Positions 25,918 through 33,897 of a stretch of 64,000 nt of DNA are shown piece by piece; within the stretch, counting starts at the first letter, position 1; each line of letters opens with the position of its first letter. Position numbers and translations under genes: made by a program. This DNA comes from Lyngbya sp. CCAP 1446/10. GTDB lineage: Bacteria; Cyanobacteriota; Cyanobacteriia; Cyanobacteriales; Microcoleaceae. A model generated the notes under the pieces. It saw only the letters and a list, made by a program, of their open reading frames with translations. It was not told where the DNA came from and searched no databases. The DNA lies in assembly GCF_026130175.1 (NCBI RefSeq), contig NZ_JAIGNI010000006.1, positions 62,001-126,000 of the forward strand. The letters are read 5' to 3'.

Positions 25918-27273
25918 TTAATTGACAATTTCGTTGCGAGATACCTTACTCTTTCTAGCAGGATTTGCCGTTAATTCCGCCGGTGAGACTTGAACAGTTC
26001 CCCAATCGTTCAAAAAGCTTTTCAGCAAAACCTCTTGCTGAGTGCGAAATCCCTCGACATTTGCCCCTCGATTCATAATTACAAACCATACTGTTTCTTG
26101 TTTTTGAGTTGGCAGCGCTCCGCCCAAAGCGCTAACATTATCCAACGTGCCAGATTTGATTATTGCTAATTTTGGCAGCGGTCGTTCTGAGAGGATTCCT
26201 TCATCTTTTCCAACTATAGTTAAGACATCGGCAACTGTCATATTGTAAGGTTTAAGATAGCCTTCTAAAGCTATAAATAACGCGCAAGCAGCCCTCGGAG
26301 AAATACGGTTATCTTCGCTCAATCCCGAACCGTTGACGAGTTGAATTTCGGCGGGAGGAACTCCAGTTGCTGCTGCTGCTTTTTGTGCGACTATTTTCGC
26401 GCCGCCGACACTATCAGCCAGCATATCTGCCATGAGATTGTTGCTGTACTGATTCATCTTTTTGATCAGTTCAGCGAGGGGCAAAGAATAATGTTTTACT
26501 AAAGGCAGGCTGGTGGGAGGTGCTGCCACAACTTTGACAGTACCATCAATTACTATTTGAGGTTTTGGGGTATTTGGAGCTAGTGTTTGATACTGGGCGG
26601 CGGCTTCGCTCGGCCAGTTTTGACTGTTGAATGCTTGTTTTAGCAATTCTCCTGATTTGAGGGGATTTAATTCAAAATTCATGTAAAATTTATCGACAAT
26701 TATCAAATTGCCAGTGATGCGCTTGATACCTTTTTGATTTAAGGTGTTACCGAGGGCGATCGCCTCTTCCCAAACAAACAATGGATCTTCGCTACCCTGA
26801 ATAATTAAATCGCCTTTTAATACGCCGTCTTTGATTGTCCCGTCGGTACTAATTAAAGTGATAAATTGATGTTCCGGCCCGAATTCTTGCAGGGCTACCA
26901 GAGATGTGGCGACTTTGGTAATGGATGCGGCTGACAGAGGAACTGTACCTTGATGGTTGGCTAGCAAAGTATTGCCCGATTGCATCCAGATTCCTTGGTC
27001 TTCTTTGGCAGAACCTTGGGCTGTCAATCCGTTGAGATATTGCTGGATTTTGGTATTTGTGGCGGTTTCGGGATTGTTGACAGAGACTGTTAAGGGCTGA
27101 CTTGGTTTAACCGGCGGCGGGGAAGATTCGGCTATAGGAGAGGGAGTTGCAAGTTGGGCTGATTCGGTAGCGGCGCATCCGGTGATAATTGTGAGAATGG
27201 CGATCGAACTTACAGCAGTCAAGTAGCGGTTTTTCAACATTACCTTAATTTTTTCCATCAAATTTACCATCAT
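25918..27273 (-). CDS. dacB: D-alanyl-D-alanine carboxypeptidase/endopeptidase, PBP4 type (peptidase S13), lipoprotein-like
   Basis: A 451-residue penicillin-binding protein. The N-terminus has a hydrophobic segment ending in a lipobox-like TIITGC (Cys33), then a Pro/Ser linker. Catalytic motifs are SITK (Ser117/Lys120), SNN (277-279) and KSGT (373-376); the long insertion between SxxK and SxN is typical of class C PBP4 enzymes, which trim D-Ala or open cross-links in peptidoglycan. Starts at residues 6 or 12 are possible alternatives to the first ATG, since all leave the signal segment intact. Lipid anchoring is inferred from the lipobox only. Confidence 0.92.
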   Translation of the reverse strand: MMVNLMEKIKVMLKNRYLTAVSSIAILTIITGCAATESAQLATPSPIAESSPPPVKPSQPLTVSVNNPETATNTKIQQYLNGLTAQGSAKEDQGIWMQSGNTLLANHQGTVPLSAASITKVATSLVALQEFGPEHQFITLISTDGTIKDGVLKGDLIIQGSEDPLFVWEEAIALGNTLNQKGIKRITGNLIIVDKFYMNFELNPLKSGELLKQAFNSQNWPSEAAAQYQTLAPNTPKPQIVIDGTVKVVAAPPTSLPLVKHYSLPLAELIKKMNQYSNNLMADMLADSVGGAKIVAQKAAAATGVPPAEIQLVNGSGLSEDNRISPRAACALFIALEGYLKPYNMTVADVLTIVGKDEGILSERPLPKLAIIKSGTLDNVSALGGALPTQKQETVWFVIMNRGANVEGFRTQQEVLLKSFLNDWGTVQVSPAELTANPARKSKVSRNEIVN

Positions 27274-27405
27274 CTGTCGGCACGCCCGATGGAAAGTTTA
27301 GCATTAGCTGCGCGTCTTCCTTCTCCGATCTTGCTTCGCGCACTTCGCGTCTTCTTGCTTTCGTTAAATAGATATCTGGAAATGCTTCGGGATTTGATAT
27401 TCAGC

Positions 27406-27427
27406 GCCTGGGGCCTTCACCCCAGGC
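27406..27427. terminator. Hairpin GCCTGGGG...CCCCAGGC beyond the ribbon-helix-helix gene
   Basis: Perfect 8-bp GC stem with a six-base loop, located downstream of the minus-strand gene ending at 27452 and upstream of dacB. There is no T-tract, so function as a terminator is only suggested by position. Confidence 0.4.
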
Positions 27428-27451
27428 CGGGCAAATTCTCGATCGACTGGT

Positions 27452-27787
27452 TTATCCAGCCATACTCCCCATACTTAGCGGCACCATTTCCCCGTGCATC
27501 GTCAGGCCTAATAACATCGACTCATTAACTCGGATCGTTTCTCCTGTAAGCGCGCAGCGTTCCTCCTGCTGTGCTGTGGCATTAATACTGGCTCGAATAT
27601 CCTCTCGGCAAAACATCTGGCGATACTCTCCAGACTTCTGCTGGACGTAATTCCAGAGCAAATCTCGAATCAAAGCTTGATAGCCTTGATTCCCCGCGAG
27701 CTCTTTGAGTCTCTCCTTGAGCTCTTTTTCTAGTCGAATGCTGGTGACTTCCATTTCGGTGGTTGAGGTTCTAGGTAAGGTATGCAT
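27452..27787 (-). CDS. Ribbon-helix-helix (CopG/Arc-like) DNA-binding protein
   Basis: A 111-residue protein. Residues about 13-53 fit a ribbon-helix-helix fold: a beta strand (EVTSIRLEK), helix A (KELKERLKELA) and helix B after the GNQGYQALIRDLL turn. The remaining half contains CALTGETIRVNESMLLGLTMHGEMVPLS, which I do not recognise; it may be a dimer extension or ligand-sensing tail. No toxin gene is adjacent, so an autonomous regulator is more likely than an antitoxin. Family assignment is reasonable, target unknown. Confidence 0.75.
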   Translation of the reverse strand: MHTLPRTSTTEMEVTSIRLEKELKERLKELAGNQGYQALIRDLLWNYVQQKSGEYRQMFCREDIRASINATAQQEERCALTGETIRVNESMLLGLTMHGEMVPLSMGSMAG

Positions 27788-28352
27788 TATTTTTCTCCGT
27801 GACAGGTGGACATACGTGTAATATCAGTGTAGTATGTTTAAAGCTAGATTTAAAGGTCTCCGATCGCTTTGTGCCTACTGTGACATTTCTCTCCACCAAT
27901 TCCACCTATCAACCGCAGCGCGATCGCCCTTGGGGTTGCAGCGACTCGTCACGGCACGTTTTGATGGTGGGTTTGGTCACCACAGCAACCTTCTGGGCGG
28001 GCGATCGTCTAAATAAACCCGGTTATAGTGGATTAAGACAAAATGCAGAAATTAATTACAACCAGGTAGACCGGGACGGTCTGGGAGTGGCACAGCCACA
28101 AAAAGATACGCGAAGCGGGAGGTACAGCTAAAAAAACTGTACCGACACAGGATGAAAATTTGCATGAAAGCAGTTTTTTTGGCCCCCGCTTCTGTCGTAA
28201 CAGAAACGGGGGCATTTGATTGGATATTTGAGCAATTTGGAAAGGCTTGGGGAACTCGCAAAAACTAGGTGTAGCCAATGCTAGCGAAACGAAAATCCCA
28301 AATCAAAAATCTAAAATTCAAAATCTAAAATCCAAATGAGGAGGAGCAAGCC
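27788..28352. other. Gap with hairpins and AT-rich linker repeat before the HNH gene
   Basis: About 565 bp. It holds a 14-bp inverted repeat at 28182-28213 (GCCCCCGCTTCTGT, loop CGTA, complement with one mismatch) preceded by seven Ts, and the AAAATCTAAAATTC linker repeat at 28300-28336. Open frames here look accidental. Confidence 0.5.
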
Positions 28353-28355
28353 GTG
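28338..28355 (+). promoter_or_regulatory. Strong ribosome binding site and GTG start of the HNH gene
   Basis: GAGGAGGAG at 28338-28346 lies six bases before the GTG at 28353, one of the best Shine-Dalgarno matches in the window, and supports this non-ATG start. Confidence 0.75.
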
Positions 28356-28868
28356 ATCATAGCAACTGATGTATTGAGGCAATCTGTAGTTGTATTTTCT
28401 CAAAATTACTTACCGATGAGCCGTGTCAATATCAAACGGGCGATCGTACTTTTGGTAACAGGCAAGGCTGAACCTCTGGATTTTAGCATCGGCAATGGCT
28501 ATCTGGTGCGATCGCCCAGCACCAGCATCCATGTACCCGAACAAATCCGCTTGACTTTTGGTAACAGGGAGCGCGTTTGGAAAGTGCCACCGGTTAATCG
28601 CCGGGAAGTGCTGCGCCGCGACGCCCATGCTTGCCAATACTGTGGCAGCAATCGGCATTTGACGTTGGATCATGTGATGCCTCGATCGAAGGGCGGGCCG
28701 CACACTTGGGACAACGTGGTGACTGCTTGCGAAGGGTGCAACTCTCGTAAGGGCGATCGAACTCCCATAGAAGCTCAAATGTCTCTGCGAACTAAGCCGA
28801 AGGCTCCTATGCACCCCACTGTTGTTTTTGCCGAAATGTTTTGGCAAGAATACCAAATTGGTCATTAG
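28353..28868 (+). CDS. HNH endonuclease family protein
   Basis: A 171-residue protein. The C-terminal half carries a zinc-stabilised HNH fold: Cys94-x2-Cys97 (CQYC), the core LDHVMPRSKGG (His107), WDN (Asn121) and Cys126-x2-Cys129-Asn130 (CEGCN). The N-terminal half is beta-rich and typical of small cyanobacterial and bacterial stand-alone HNH proteins, which are not part of an intron or restriction system. These proteins nick or cut DNA in vitro, but the cellular role is largely unknown. No methylase or intron sequence is adjacent. The GTG start is supported by a strong GAGGAGGAG. Confidence 0.9.
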   Translation: MIIATDVLRQSVVVFSQNYLPMSRVNIKRAIVLLVTGKAEPLDFSIGNGYLVRSPSTSIHVPEQIRLTFGNRERVWKVPPVNRREVLRRDAHACQYCGSNRHLTLDHVMPRSKGGPHTWDNVVTACEGCNSRKGDRTPIEAQMSLRTKPKAPMHPTVVFAEMFWQEYQIGH

Positions 28869-28913
28869 TCATTGGTCATTGGTCATTGGTCATTGGTCAT
28901 TGGTCATTAGTTA
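28862..28913. repeat. STRR array (GGTCATT units)
   Basis: Six to seven tandem GGTCATT/AGTCATT heptamers; the first overlaps the end of the HNH gene. The reverse complement AATGACC forms the arrays at 29053-29100 and 29170-29225. Confidence 0.88.
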
Positions 28914-28943
28914 ATCAAAAACAACTGACAACTAACAATTGTA

Positions 28944-29044
28944 TTTCGCGATCGCATTTGTCACCCCAGAAACCAGGTTTCTTAATACATTGCTCGTGGA
29001 TTGTCCCAAAACTCGTATAAACCCGATTTTTCACTGCCCATGCC
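28944..29044 (+). repeat. HIP1 + AAACCGGGTTT element, copy 3
   Basis: Begins TTTCGCGATCGCATTTGTC, continues CAGAAACCAGGTTTCTTAATAC and ends CTCGTATAAACCCGATTTTTC. It is more worn than copies 1 and 2, and is framed by heptamer arrays like copy 2. Confidence 0.7.
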
Positions 29045-29052
29045 TAATATGC

Positions 29053-29225
29053 GAACCAATGACCAATGACTAATGACTAATGACTGATGACTGATGATTA
29101 AGAGGGCGGGTTTTGCCATTTTTCTATTCATTTGTATCATATATTTTTAGCTAAACCCGCCCCTACGAAATGCTAATAACCAATGACCAATGACCAATGA
29201 CCAATGACTAATGACTAATGACTAA
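29053..29225. repeat. STRR arrays (AATGACC/AATGACT units) in two blocks
   Basis: Tandem AATGACC, AATGACT and GATGACT heptamers at 29053-29100 and again at 29170-29225, separated by about 70 bp containing GGGCGGGTTTTGCC. They fill most of the gap before the 132-residue conserved protein. Confidence 0.85.
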
Positions 29226-29261
29226 TTTCAAATTTTCAATTTCAAATTTAGGGCTGTCAAT

Positions 29262-29660
29262 ATGCTGAAGTTGACTTATACTGAAACGGGCTTTAACCTG
29301 GAGCGTTTGGCTCAATCTCCCGAACAGTTAGTGGCGCTGCGAGTTGTGCTGGCTATGCGAGTTGGTCAAAGCATCAGCGTCGAACCGAGCACTGCGGCAT
29401 TTTTGCTGCCGGCGAATTTGCCGGCGCTGTCTCTGTTGGAATCTGAGGCCCGCCGAAATGACAGCGAGGCGATCGATCTTTGTGTTGCTGATGCTGATTT
29501 TGTGGAAGTGACTCTGCGCGGTACGTGGATTGGAGGCGCGTCAGAGGGCGCTGATGGGGTGTTTGCGACTGTTTTGGGCGATCGGGCAGAACTGTTGTTG
29601 CTCAAACTCTGGCTCGAAACTCAGGCTGCTGCTGAGGTTGTCGGGGAAGTCGGCGATTAA
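29262..29660 (+). CDS. Conserved cyanobacterial protein (alr0857-like)
   Basis: A 132-residue soluble protein beginning MLKLTYTETGFNLERL. I recall this N-terminus from a conserved cyanobacterial family of unknown function (named alr0857 after the Anabaena member), but I cannot confirm it by search. No catalytic motif or membrane segment is visible; the C-terminus is acidic and Ala-rich. It stands alone, with heptamer arrays upstream and a convergent SLH gene downstream. Function unknown. Confidence 0.75.
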   Translation: MLKLTYTETGFNLERLAQSPEQLVALRVVLAMRVGQSISVEPSTAAFLLPANLPALSLLESEARRNDSEAIDLCVADADFVEVTLRGTWIGGASEGADGVFATVLGDRAELLLLKLWLETQAAAEVVGEVGD

Positions 29661-29798
29661 TATCTGATGAACAAGGAAAAAAAGAGGGAAGAGGGAAGAG
29701 GCTTGAAGGAAATATTTTCTTCATCTGGGCCTTTTCCACTCTTCCCATTCTCCCCCTCGGAAGCATCTCAGTTTTGATGTTGATTGCGCCCCAAAATA

Positions 29799-30824
29799 TT
29801 ATTTGGATGGCTTGACGGGCTTCACAACATAGTCAGAAGGCTTAACAGGAACTTTGCCTTGTTTCGCCATAGCTTTGTAAATCATGGCTGCTACTTCCCC
29901 GCGAGTTGCTATTTTGTTTGGCTGCAAAAGTGTAGGATTGGGATGGTTGACAACAATGCCAGCTTTTGTTGCTGCTGCTAATTTGTCAACTGCCCATTTC
30001 GGAACTTTTTTCCTGTCTGTATAAACTTGTAAAATCTTGCTGGTATTTTTTTCTTGTTTCAGGTTTAAACCGCTAGCTAATGCTACGATGACTTCGACAC
30101 GGGGAACGTCTTTTGTGGGACGGAATTCATTGTTGGGATATCCTTTAAGAAATCCTTTTTGTACGCTGCCATCGATCGCACTGGCGGCAGGGTTCTTGTC
30201 TTTCACGTCTTCAAAATTAATCGTTTTTCGGCTCGGTTCTTTGTCGGACATTCGCTCAATTAAGCGCGCTAGTTCGGCTCGCGTCATCGGTTCGTCAGGC
30301 CGAAACTTGTTGTCGGTGACATCAGTAAAGATTTTGCGATCGACTAAAGCGACAATAAAGGGACGCGCCCAATATTTTTCAGGAACATCGGACAATTTAA
30401 CGGCGCCAACCTTTGGTTTAGCTGCTTTCGGTTTGATAATGACTGGAGGGACAGTCGATCGCGCAATTGGCGTTTCGGGAACCACGATCGTCCCCAGAAG
30501 AGGAAATACTGGTAAAACCGGCCCGATAGGTGCGACAGGGGCGATATCCGGTTGCGAGGGAACGATCGTGGTAGCGGGCGATCGCATATCCGAACTCGGC
30601 GACACAGGCGTTAATATTTTCAGACTGTCGGGCGCAGCAGCAGGTTGAGAAAAAACCGCTGGAAATTGCCAACTTCTGGCATTCAATCGATCGGGATTTC
30701 TGCCCGTTACCCAAAAGAAAATTGCTCCCATCGTGCCGAAAGCAACCAAGATCGCAATCAATTCATCAAAACCTAGAGGGTTTCTTTGCTTTAACGGGGG
30801 TTGTGGAGAAGACATACTTGTCAC
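29799..30824 (-). CDS. SLH-domain protein with N-terminal membrane anchor
   Basis: A 341-residue protein. A single helix at about 21-39 follows a short cytoplasmic segment, then a Pro/Val-rich linker and three S-layer-homology repeats at about 143-190, 204-250 and 266-317 (each with the pattern ... F.P...TRAE). SLH domains bind secondary cell-wall polymers or peptidoglycan, so this is an envelope protein probably tethering the inner membrane to the wall. In cyanobacteria, SLH proteins without a porin barrel are common and not characterised. There is no enzyme domain. Confidence 0.9.
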   Translation of the reverse strand: MTSMSSPQPPLKQRNPLGFDELIAILVAFGTMGAIFFWVTGRNPDRLNARSWQFPAVFSQPAAAPDSLKILTPVSPSSDMRSPATTIVPSQPDIAPVAPIGPVLPVFPLLGTIVVPETPIARSTVPPVIIKPKAAKPKVGAVKLSDVPEKYWARPFIVALVDRKIFTDVTDNKFRPDEPMTRAELARLIERMSDKEPSRKTINFEDVKDKNPAASAIDGSVQKGFLKGYPNNEFRPTKDVPRVEVIVALASGLNLKQEKNTSKILQVYTDRKKVPKWAVDKLAAATKAGIVVNHPNPTLLQPNKIATRGEVAAMIYKAMAKQGKVPVKPSDYVVKPVKPSK

Positions 30825-31004
30825 CTACTATCAATGAAGCAATTAAATCACATATTTTTTGAGTCTGGCGAAGGCAGAGACCGCTACCATCAACTATTCC
30901 AAAGTTCTCGCCGTCAATACTTGCGGCGGTGTGGCATCGGGAGGATAGATAAAATCAACTTTTATCGAGATCGGTTGCTGATGCAAGGCAATCAATCTCT
31001 TTCA

Positions 31005-31907
31005 TCAGCGCCTTCTGCCGCTTCCGAAAGAGCGACTCCGACTCGGTTGACGAGAACTCCTGCCGCTACCAAAGCTTGGCTGGCGTTTGTTTTGATTGGG
31101 ACGTGCCTGCTGCGATCGCCTCAAATCGCTGCCTCCGTAACCCGAACCAGTCGATCGATTGGCATTTGGCGGTGCTGGGCGTCTTACTGGCACATTCGAT
31201 GTGGGCGATCGCAAGCGGCCCGTCGTCCTTAAAACTTGACGGTTTCTCACAGCCGGAGGCGGGGCTTGGTAGCGAGTTTGATATTGCGAGACAGCTTGGC
31301 CGTAAGTATTGCCGTACCCGCCATATCCGCTCATAATTACCCCAGGCTGATAGAGTGGCGGCACGTAATATCGCGGTGTAAATAACAAACTGCCGATCGC
31401 CTGACCTGCCAAAGCCCCTGCAAACGGCGCCCAGAAGCCTGATTGCTGCCGAACTACCACCGTTTGTGGCTGACCTGTTTGAGGATTGTTAACAGTTTCA
31501 GTAACGTTGTGAACGTACTCTATTTTAAAATCTTCTGTCAAATGCAAGCTCGCTTTATTGTTATCCAGACTTAGATAACTTTTCTTGCCTGCCGAGATTT
31601 CTTCCTCCGTCAAGCGAGCCATTTGCAAATCAGTAGTACGGTAAACAGGGGTACTGCCGGGGGGAGTATTCAGCAACATCAAACTGTACTCGCCATCACT
31701 ATCGTCGTAGGTAGCTTGCTGTACGGGATATTGACCTTGACTCAACTTATTGTTATTGTTTGGTGCAGCACCCACCGTGTTAATATTCCGATTTGCAGCC
31801 GGAGTTTCAGGCTGATTCACAGGAGATTGCGCGCTAGGAGAACCGCAGGCAGTTGCCGTCCACAATAATGTTAAAGCCATTAAATAAATTGTCAGTTTTC
31901 GCAGCAT
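31005..31907 (-). CDS. Putative lipoprotein with Arg/Ser/Gly-rich C-terminus
   Basis: About 300 residues. From the preferred ATG at 31907 the sequence has a signal peptide with a lipobox-like end (ALTLLWTATAC, Cys21), then a Gln/Asn-rich stretch. The middle domain (about 60-170) is of no recognised family, with a Gly/Ala hydrophobic patch (FAGALAGQAIGSLLF). The tail (about 230-300) is dominated by Arg, Ser, Gly and Gln. A longer frame to 31934 adds residues encoded by a heptamer array and is unlikely to be real. The basic tail suggests binding to an anionic surface polymer; this is inference. Confidence 0.7.
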   Translation of the reverse strand: MLRKLTIYLMALTLLWTATACGSPSAQSPVNQPETPAANRNINTVGAAPNNNNKLSQGQYPVQQATYDDSDGEYSLMLLNTPPGSTPVYRTTDLQMARLTEEEISAGKKSYLSLDNNKASLHLTEDFKIEYVHNVTETVNNPQTGQPQTVVVRQQSGFWAPFAGALAGQAIGSLLFTPRYYVPPLYQPGVIMSGYGGYGNTYGQAVSQYQTRYQAPPPAVRNRQVLRTTGRLRSPTSNVPVRRPAPPNANRSTGSGYGGSDLRRSQQARPNQNKRQPSFGSGRSSRQPSRSRSFGSGRRR

Positions 31908-31917
31908 AATAAATAAT

Positions 31918-31957
31918 AATTGGTCATTGGTCATTGGTCATTGGTCATTGGTCATTA
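31918..31957. repeat. STRR array (TTGGTCA units)
   Basis: Five tandem TTGGTCA heptamers directly upstream of the lipoprotein gene; on the minus strand they supply an in-frame ATG, which explains the longer open frame there. Confidence 0.85.
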
Positions 31958-31982
31958 TTACCCAATACGGTTCAGTTAAGCC

Positions 31983-32073
31983 CGATCCCCCCTAGCCCCC
32001 CTTACAAAGCGGGGAACAAGAAGTTGCTCAAAGTCCCCCTTTTTAAGGGGGATGCGAGGGGGATCTCCGGGGA
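31983..32073. repeat. GATCCCCCC...GGGGGATCT interspersed repeat (complete copy)
   Basis: Left end GATCCCCCCTAGCCCCCCTT, an interior with GGGGAACAAGAAG and CAAAGTCCCCC, right end AAGGGGGATGCGAGGGGGATCT. The ends are imperfect inverted repeats. Related copies lie at 37589-37682 and 41726-41798, with degraded ones at 7048 and 14744. Confidence 0.8.
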
Positions 32074-32169
32074 ATAAACAGCGCTAACTGAAGCGTATTT
32101 AATTATCAACAACTTCCTCCACACACGATCGCACTTTGGACTCAAATCCTGATTTATTCAAAGTTTAAA

Positions 32170-32192
32170 GACTAAAGCACTCACTACAAACC
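32170..32192. repeat. GACTAAAGTCCTTACTACAAACC-type repeat, copy 3
   Basis: GACTAAAGCACTCACTACAAACC followed by six Ts, about 27 bp beyond the stop of the convergent minus-strand gene. Confidence 0.6.
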
Positions 32193-32218
32193 TTTTTTAG
32201 TTAAAATTTTTCTCATTA

Positions 32219-32824
32219 TTAAAGGGGAATGAGTTCTGGAAAATTGACCAAAACTTGGTCGTTGGTAAGTTCGTCTCCCAACTGTGCGGGAGAAAAGTGA
32301 ACTTGCACAGCTCGCAGCCTTTCTTGGTAATGTAAATTAATTAATGCTTTTAAGCCGACTTTCAGGGTGCTGATGTCAGCAAGGTCAGTTTCTAGAGCCG
32401 GAACTTCGCCTTCATAGGCGACTGTCAGCATCACCACCACATTTCTAGTTACTGGCAAAGACAAGGGGGAATTTTTATCGTAAACAGATGTACTATGTTG
32501 AGGCTCGCTCAGATAGCGATCGGCTGAATCAGTAAAAAGTTCATCTACATAATCGCCTGCTTCGCCTTCATCCCAAAAAACATCGCCGACATTGGCCGCT
32601 GCTTGCCAGTAGTTGTCATACTGCAACAGGTGATTGCAAATTTCAACCAGCCCTTCTCCTAACACTTCTAAATCGCCATCGGCATCAATTGATTCTCTGG
32701 CAGTGCGGTTGAGAATTCCTAACAGCGGTGCAACTTCTTCGCCTGTTAGCTGAACGAATATGCGGCAAACTGCTAATCGAGTTTTACCTGTAAATTGATT
32801 GAATCGATCGCGCCAAGCATTCAT
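32219..32824 (-). CDS. DUF1517-like cyanobacterial protein
   Basis: A 201-residue soluble protein. The C-terminal half, a beta-rich segment with VVVMLTVAYEGEVPALETDLADI followed by an Arg-Ala-Val-Gln-Val-His strand and a closing NFPELIPL, resembles the C-terminal part of DUF1517 proteins. Those usually have an N-terminal Gly-rich membrane part, which is absent here; the N-terminal half is acidic and helical. The function of the family is not known to me. The family call is tentative. Confidence 0.55.
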   Translation of the reverse strand: MNAWRDRFNQFTGKTRLAVCRIFVQLTGEEVAPLLGILNRTARESIDADGDLEVLGEGLVEICNHLLQYDNYWQAAANVGDVFWDEGEAGDYVDELFTDSADRYLSEPQHSTSVYDKNSPLSLPVTRNVVVMLTVAYEGEVPALETDLADISTLKVGLKALINLHYQERLRAVQVHFSPAQLGDELTNDQVLVNFPELIPL

Positions 32825-32995
32825 AAAAAACTATAGTTGTAAATCTGTAGGGCTATATTTCCAACAATAGCAGGCGATTTGAACTCTTGCCGTCTAACCT
32901 CAGATTGAGATCGACGGTATTTTGAGCGATCGATTCCTCTGTGATTGTTTGCTGTGCTTCACGATCGCAATCACCGCAAATTGTGTCGATAATTT

Positions 32996-33031
32996 AAAAT
33001 CAAAAAACCTCCAATCTTGCAAGATTGGAGG
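32996..33031 (-). terminator. Rho-independent terminator
   Basis: CCTCCAATCTTGCAAGATTGGAGG (33008-33031) is a perfect palindrome; on the minus strand it is followed immediately by TTTTTTG and more Ts. It lies 30 bp past the stop of the gene at 33063, in the correct orientation. Confidence 0.85.
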
Positions 33032-33062
33032 CTTGCTGAGCGAATACTTTGGTTTAAGGTAA

Positions 33063-33539
33063 CTATTTGACGATCGCACTTTCGACTTGTTCGATCGCAA
33101 TTTCCGAACTCAACTCGGCAACTTGCTCGATCGACAAATCCAGCTCGCCGCCCGGAGCTTCTGGATGTTCGCGAACGCCTGCAACCGCATCTGCTGGCTC
33201 AGTTACACCTGCATCTGCCGGATCTTCAAAAATTTCAAAATTATCGCTCATCGCAGCGCAAGCAGCAGAGGCGCGCTGACCGGCGCGATAGCTCATGTAA
33301 GCCGCACCGCCACCCAAAATCCCCAAACCCAGAAAACCAAGAGCTGTTGTTTTGTAAGATTTCCACGGATTAATTTGATCAGAGCCACCGGAACCTAGCA
33401 GCGTTGTCGCAGAACCAGATTTCGTCGCCCCAGATTTGTTGTAGGAACAGGGGAAAGCAGATGCAGCATCACCTATGGCAATGCTGCTGGCGATTGCCAC
33501 GATGGAAGCAATGCCAACTAACACTTGAAACTTCTTCAT
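33063..33539 (-). CDS. Exported small protein with one membrane helix and acidic tail
   Basis: About 158 residues from the preferred ATG at 33539 (start MKKFQVLVG). An N-terminal signal peptide ends at a probable AxA site (DAASA before FPC). A Ser/Gly-rich loop is followed by a Gly-rich hydrophobic helix (about 68-88, LGFLGLGILGGGAAYMSY) and a strongly acidic Ala/Glu/Val-rich tail. I do not know the family. An in-frame ATG at 33566 would spoil the signal peptide. A clear terminator follows, so it is probably monocistronic. An envelope location is likely. Confidence 0.7.
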   Translation of the reverse strand: MKKFQVLVGIASIVAIASSIAIGDAASAFPCSYNKSGATKSGSATTLLGSGGSDQINPWKSYKTTALGFLGLGILGGGAAYMSYRAGQRASAACAAMSDNFEIFEDPADAGVTEPADAVAGVREHPEAPGGELDLSIEQVAELSSEIAIEQVESAIVK

Positions 33540-33897
33540 GGTGTTCTGGATTTTGTAAAGGATCATTAAAAAATAAATGGTAACAGCTCTTTACAAATCT
33601 ATCAACAGGCGATCGCCGCCCAAATCACAGATTGATCGCAACTGCCAACGCTCGCCCGATCTCAATAAAAATTTTAAATTACCAAATTACCAGGCTGAAA
33701 CTATTGTGATGCAAGCGTTTTGGCTAAAAGATTGGTATAATTGAAAGTCAGGTGAGCCAATATTTCGATCGCACTCATATCAAAAAAATTGAGGTGAAAT
33801 AGCAGAAATTTTAATACAGCGTGGCAAACACTTGATGACAAACTACATTTAAGGCTACTTTTGAAAAGACTTCGTTATTGGAAAACTTTTTATTTTT
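33540..33897. other. Divergent region upstream of rfbB with an extended -10 box
   Basis: About 360 bp. TGGTATAAT at 33732-33740 is a good extended -10 element pointing towards rfbB, with an untranslated leader of about 150 nt if used. The rest is AT-rich without ORFs. Confidence 0.4.

Noticed and set aside
27799-28131. Plus-strand open frame of 110 codons upstream of the HNH gene
   Set aside because: Contains hairpin and HIP1-rich non-coding sequence; no ribosome binding site and no recognisable pattern.
28182-28213. Hairpin considered as a Rho-independent terminator
   Set aside because: The seven Ts precede the stem on the plus strand, and become As after it on the minus strand, so neither orientation fits.
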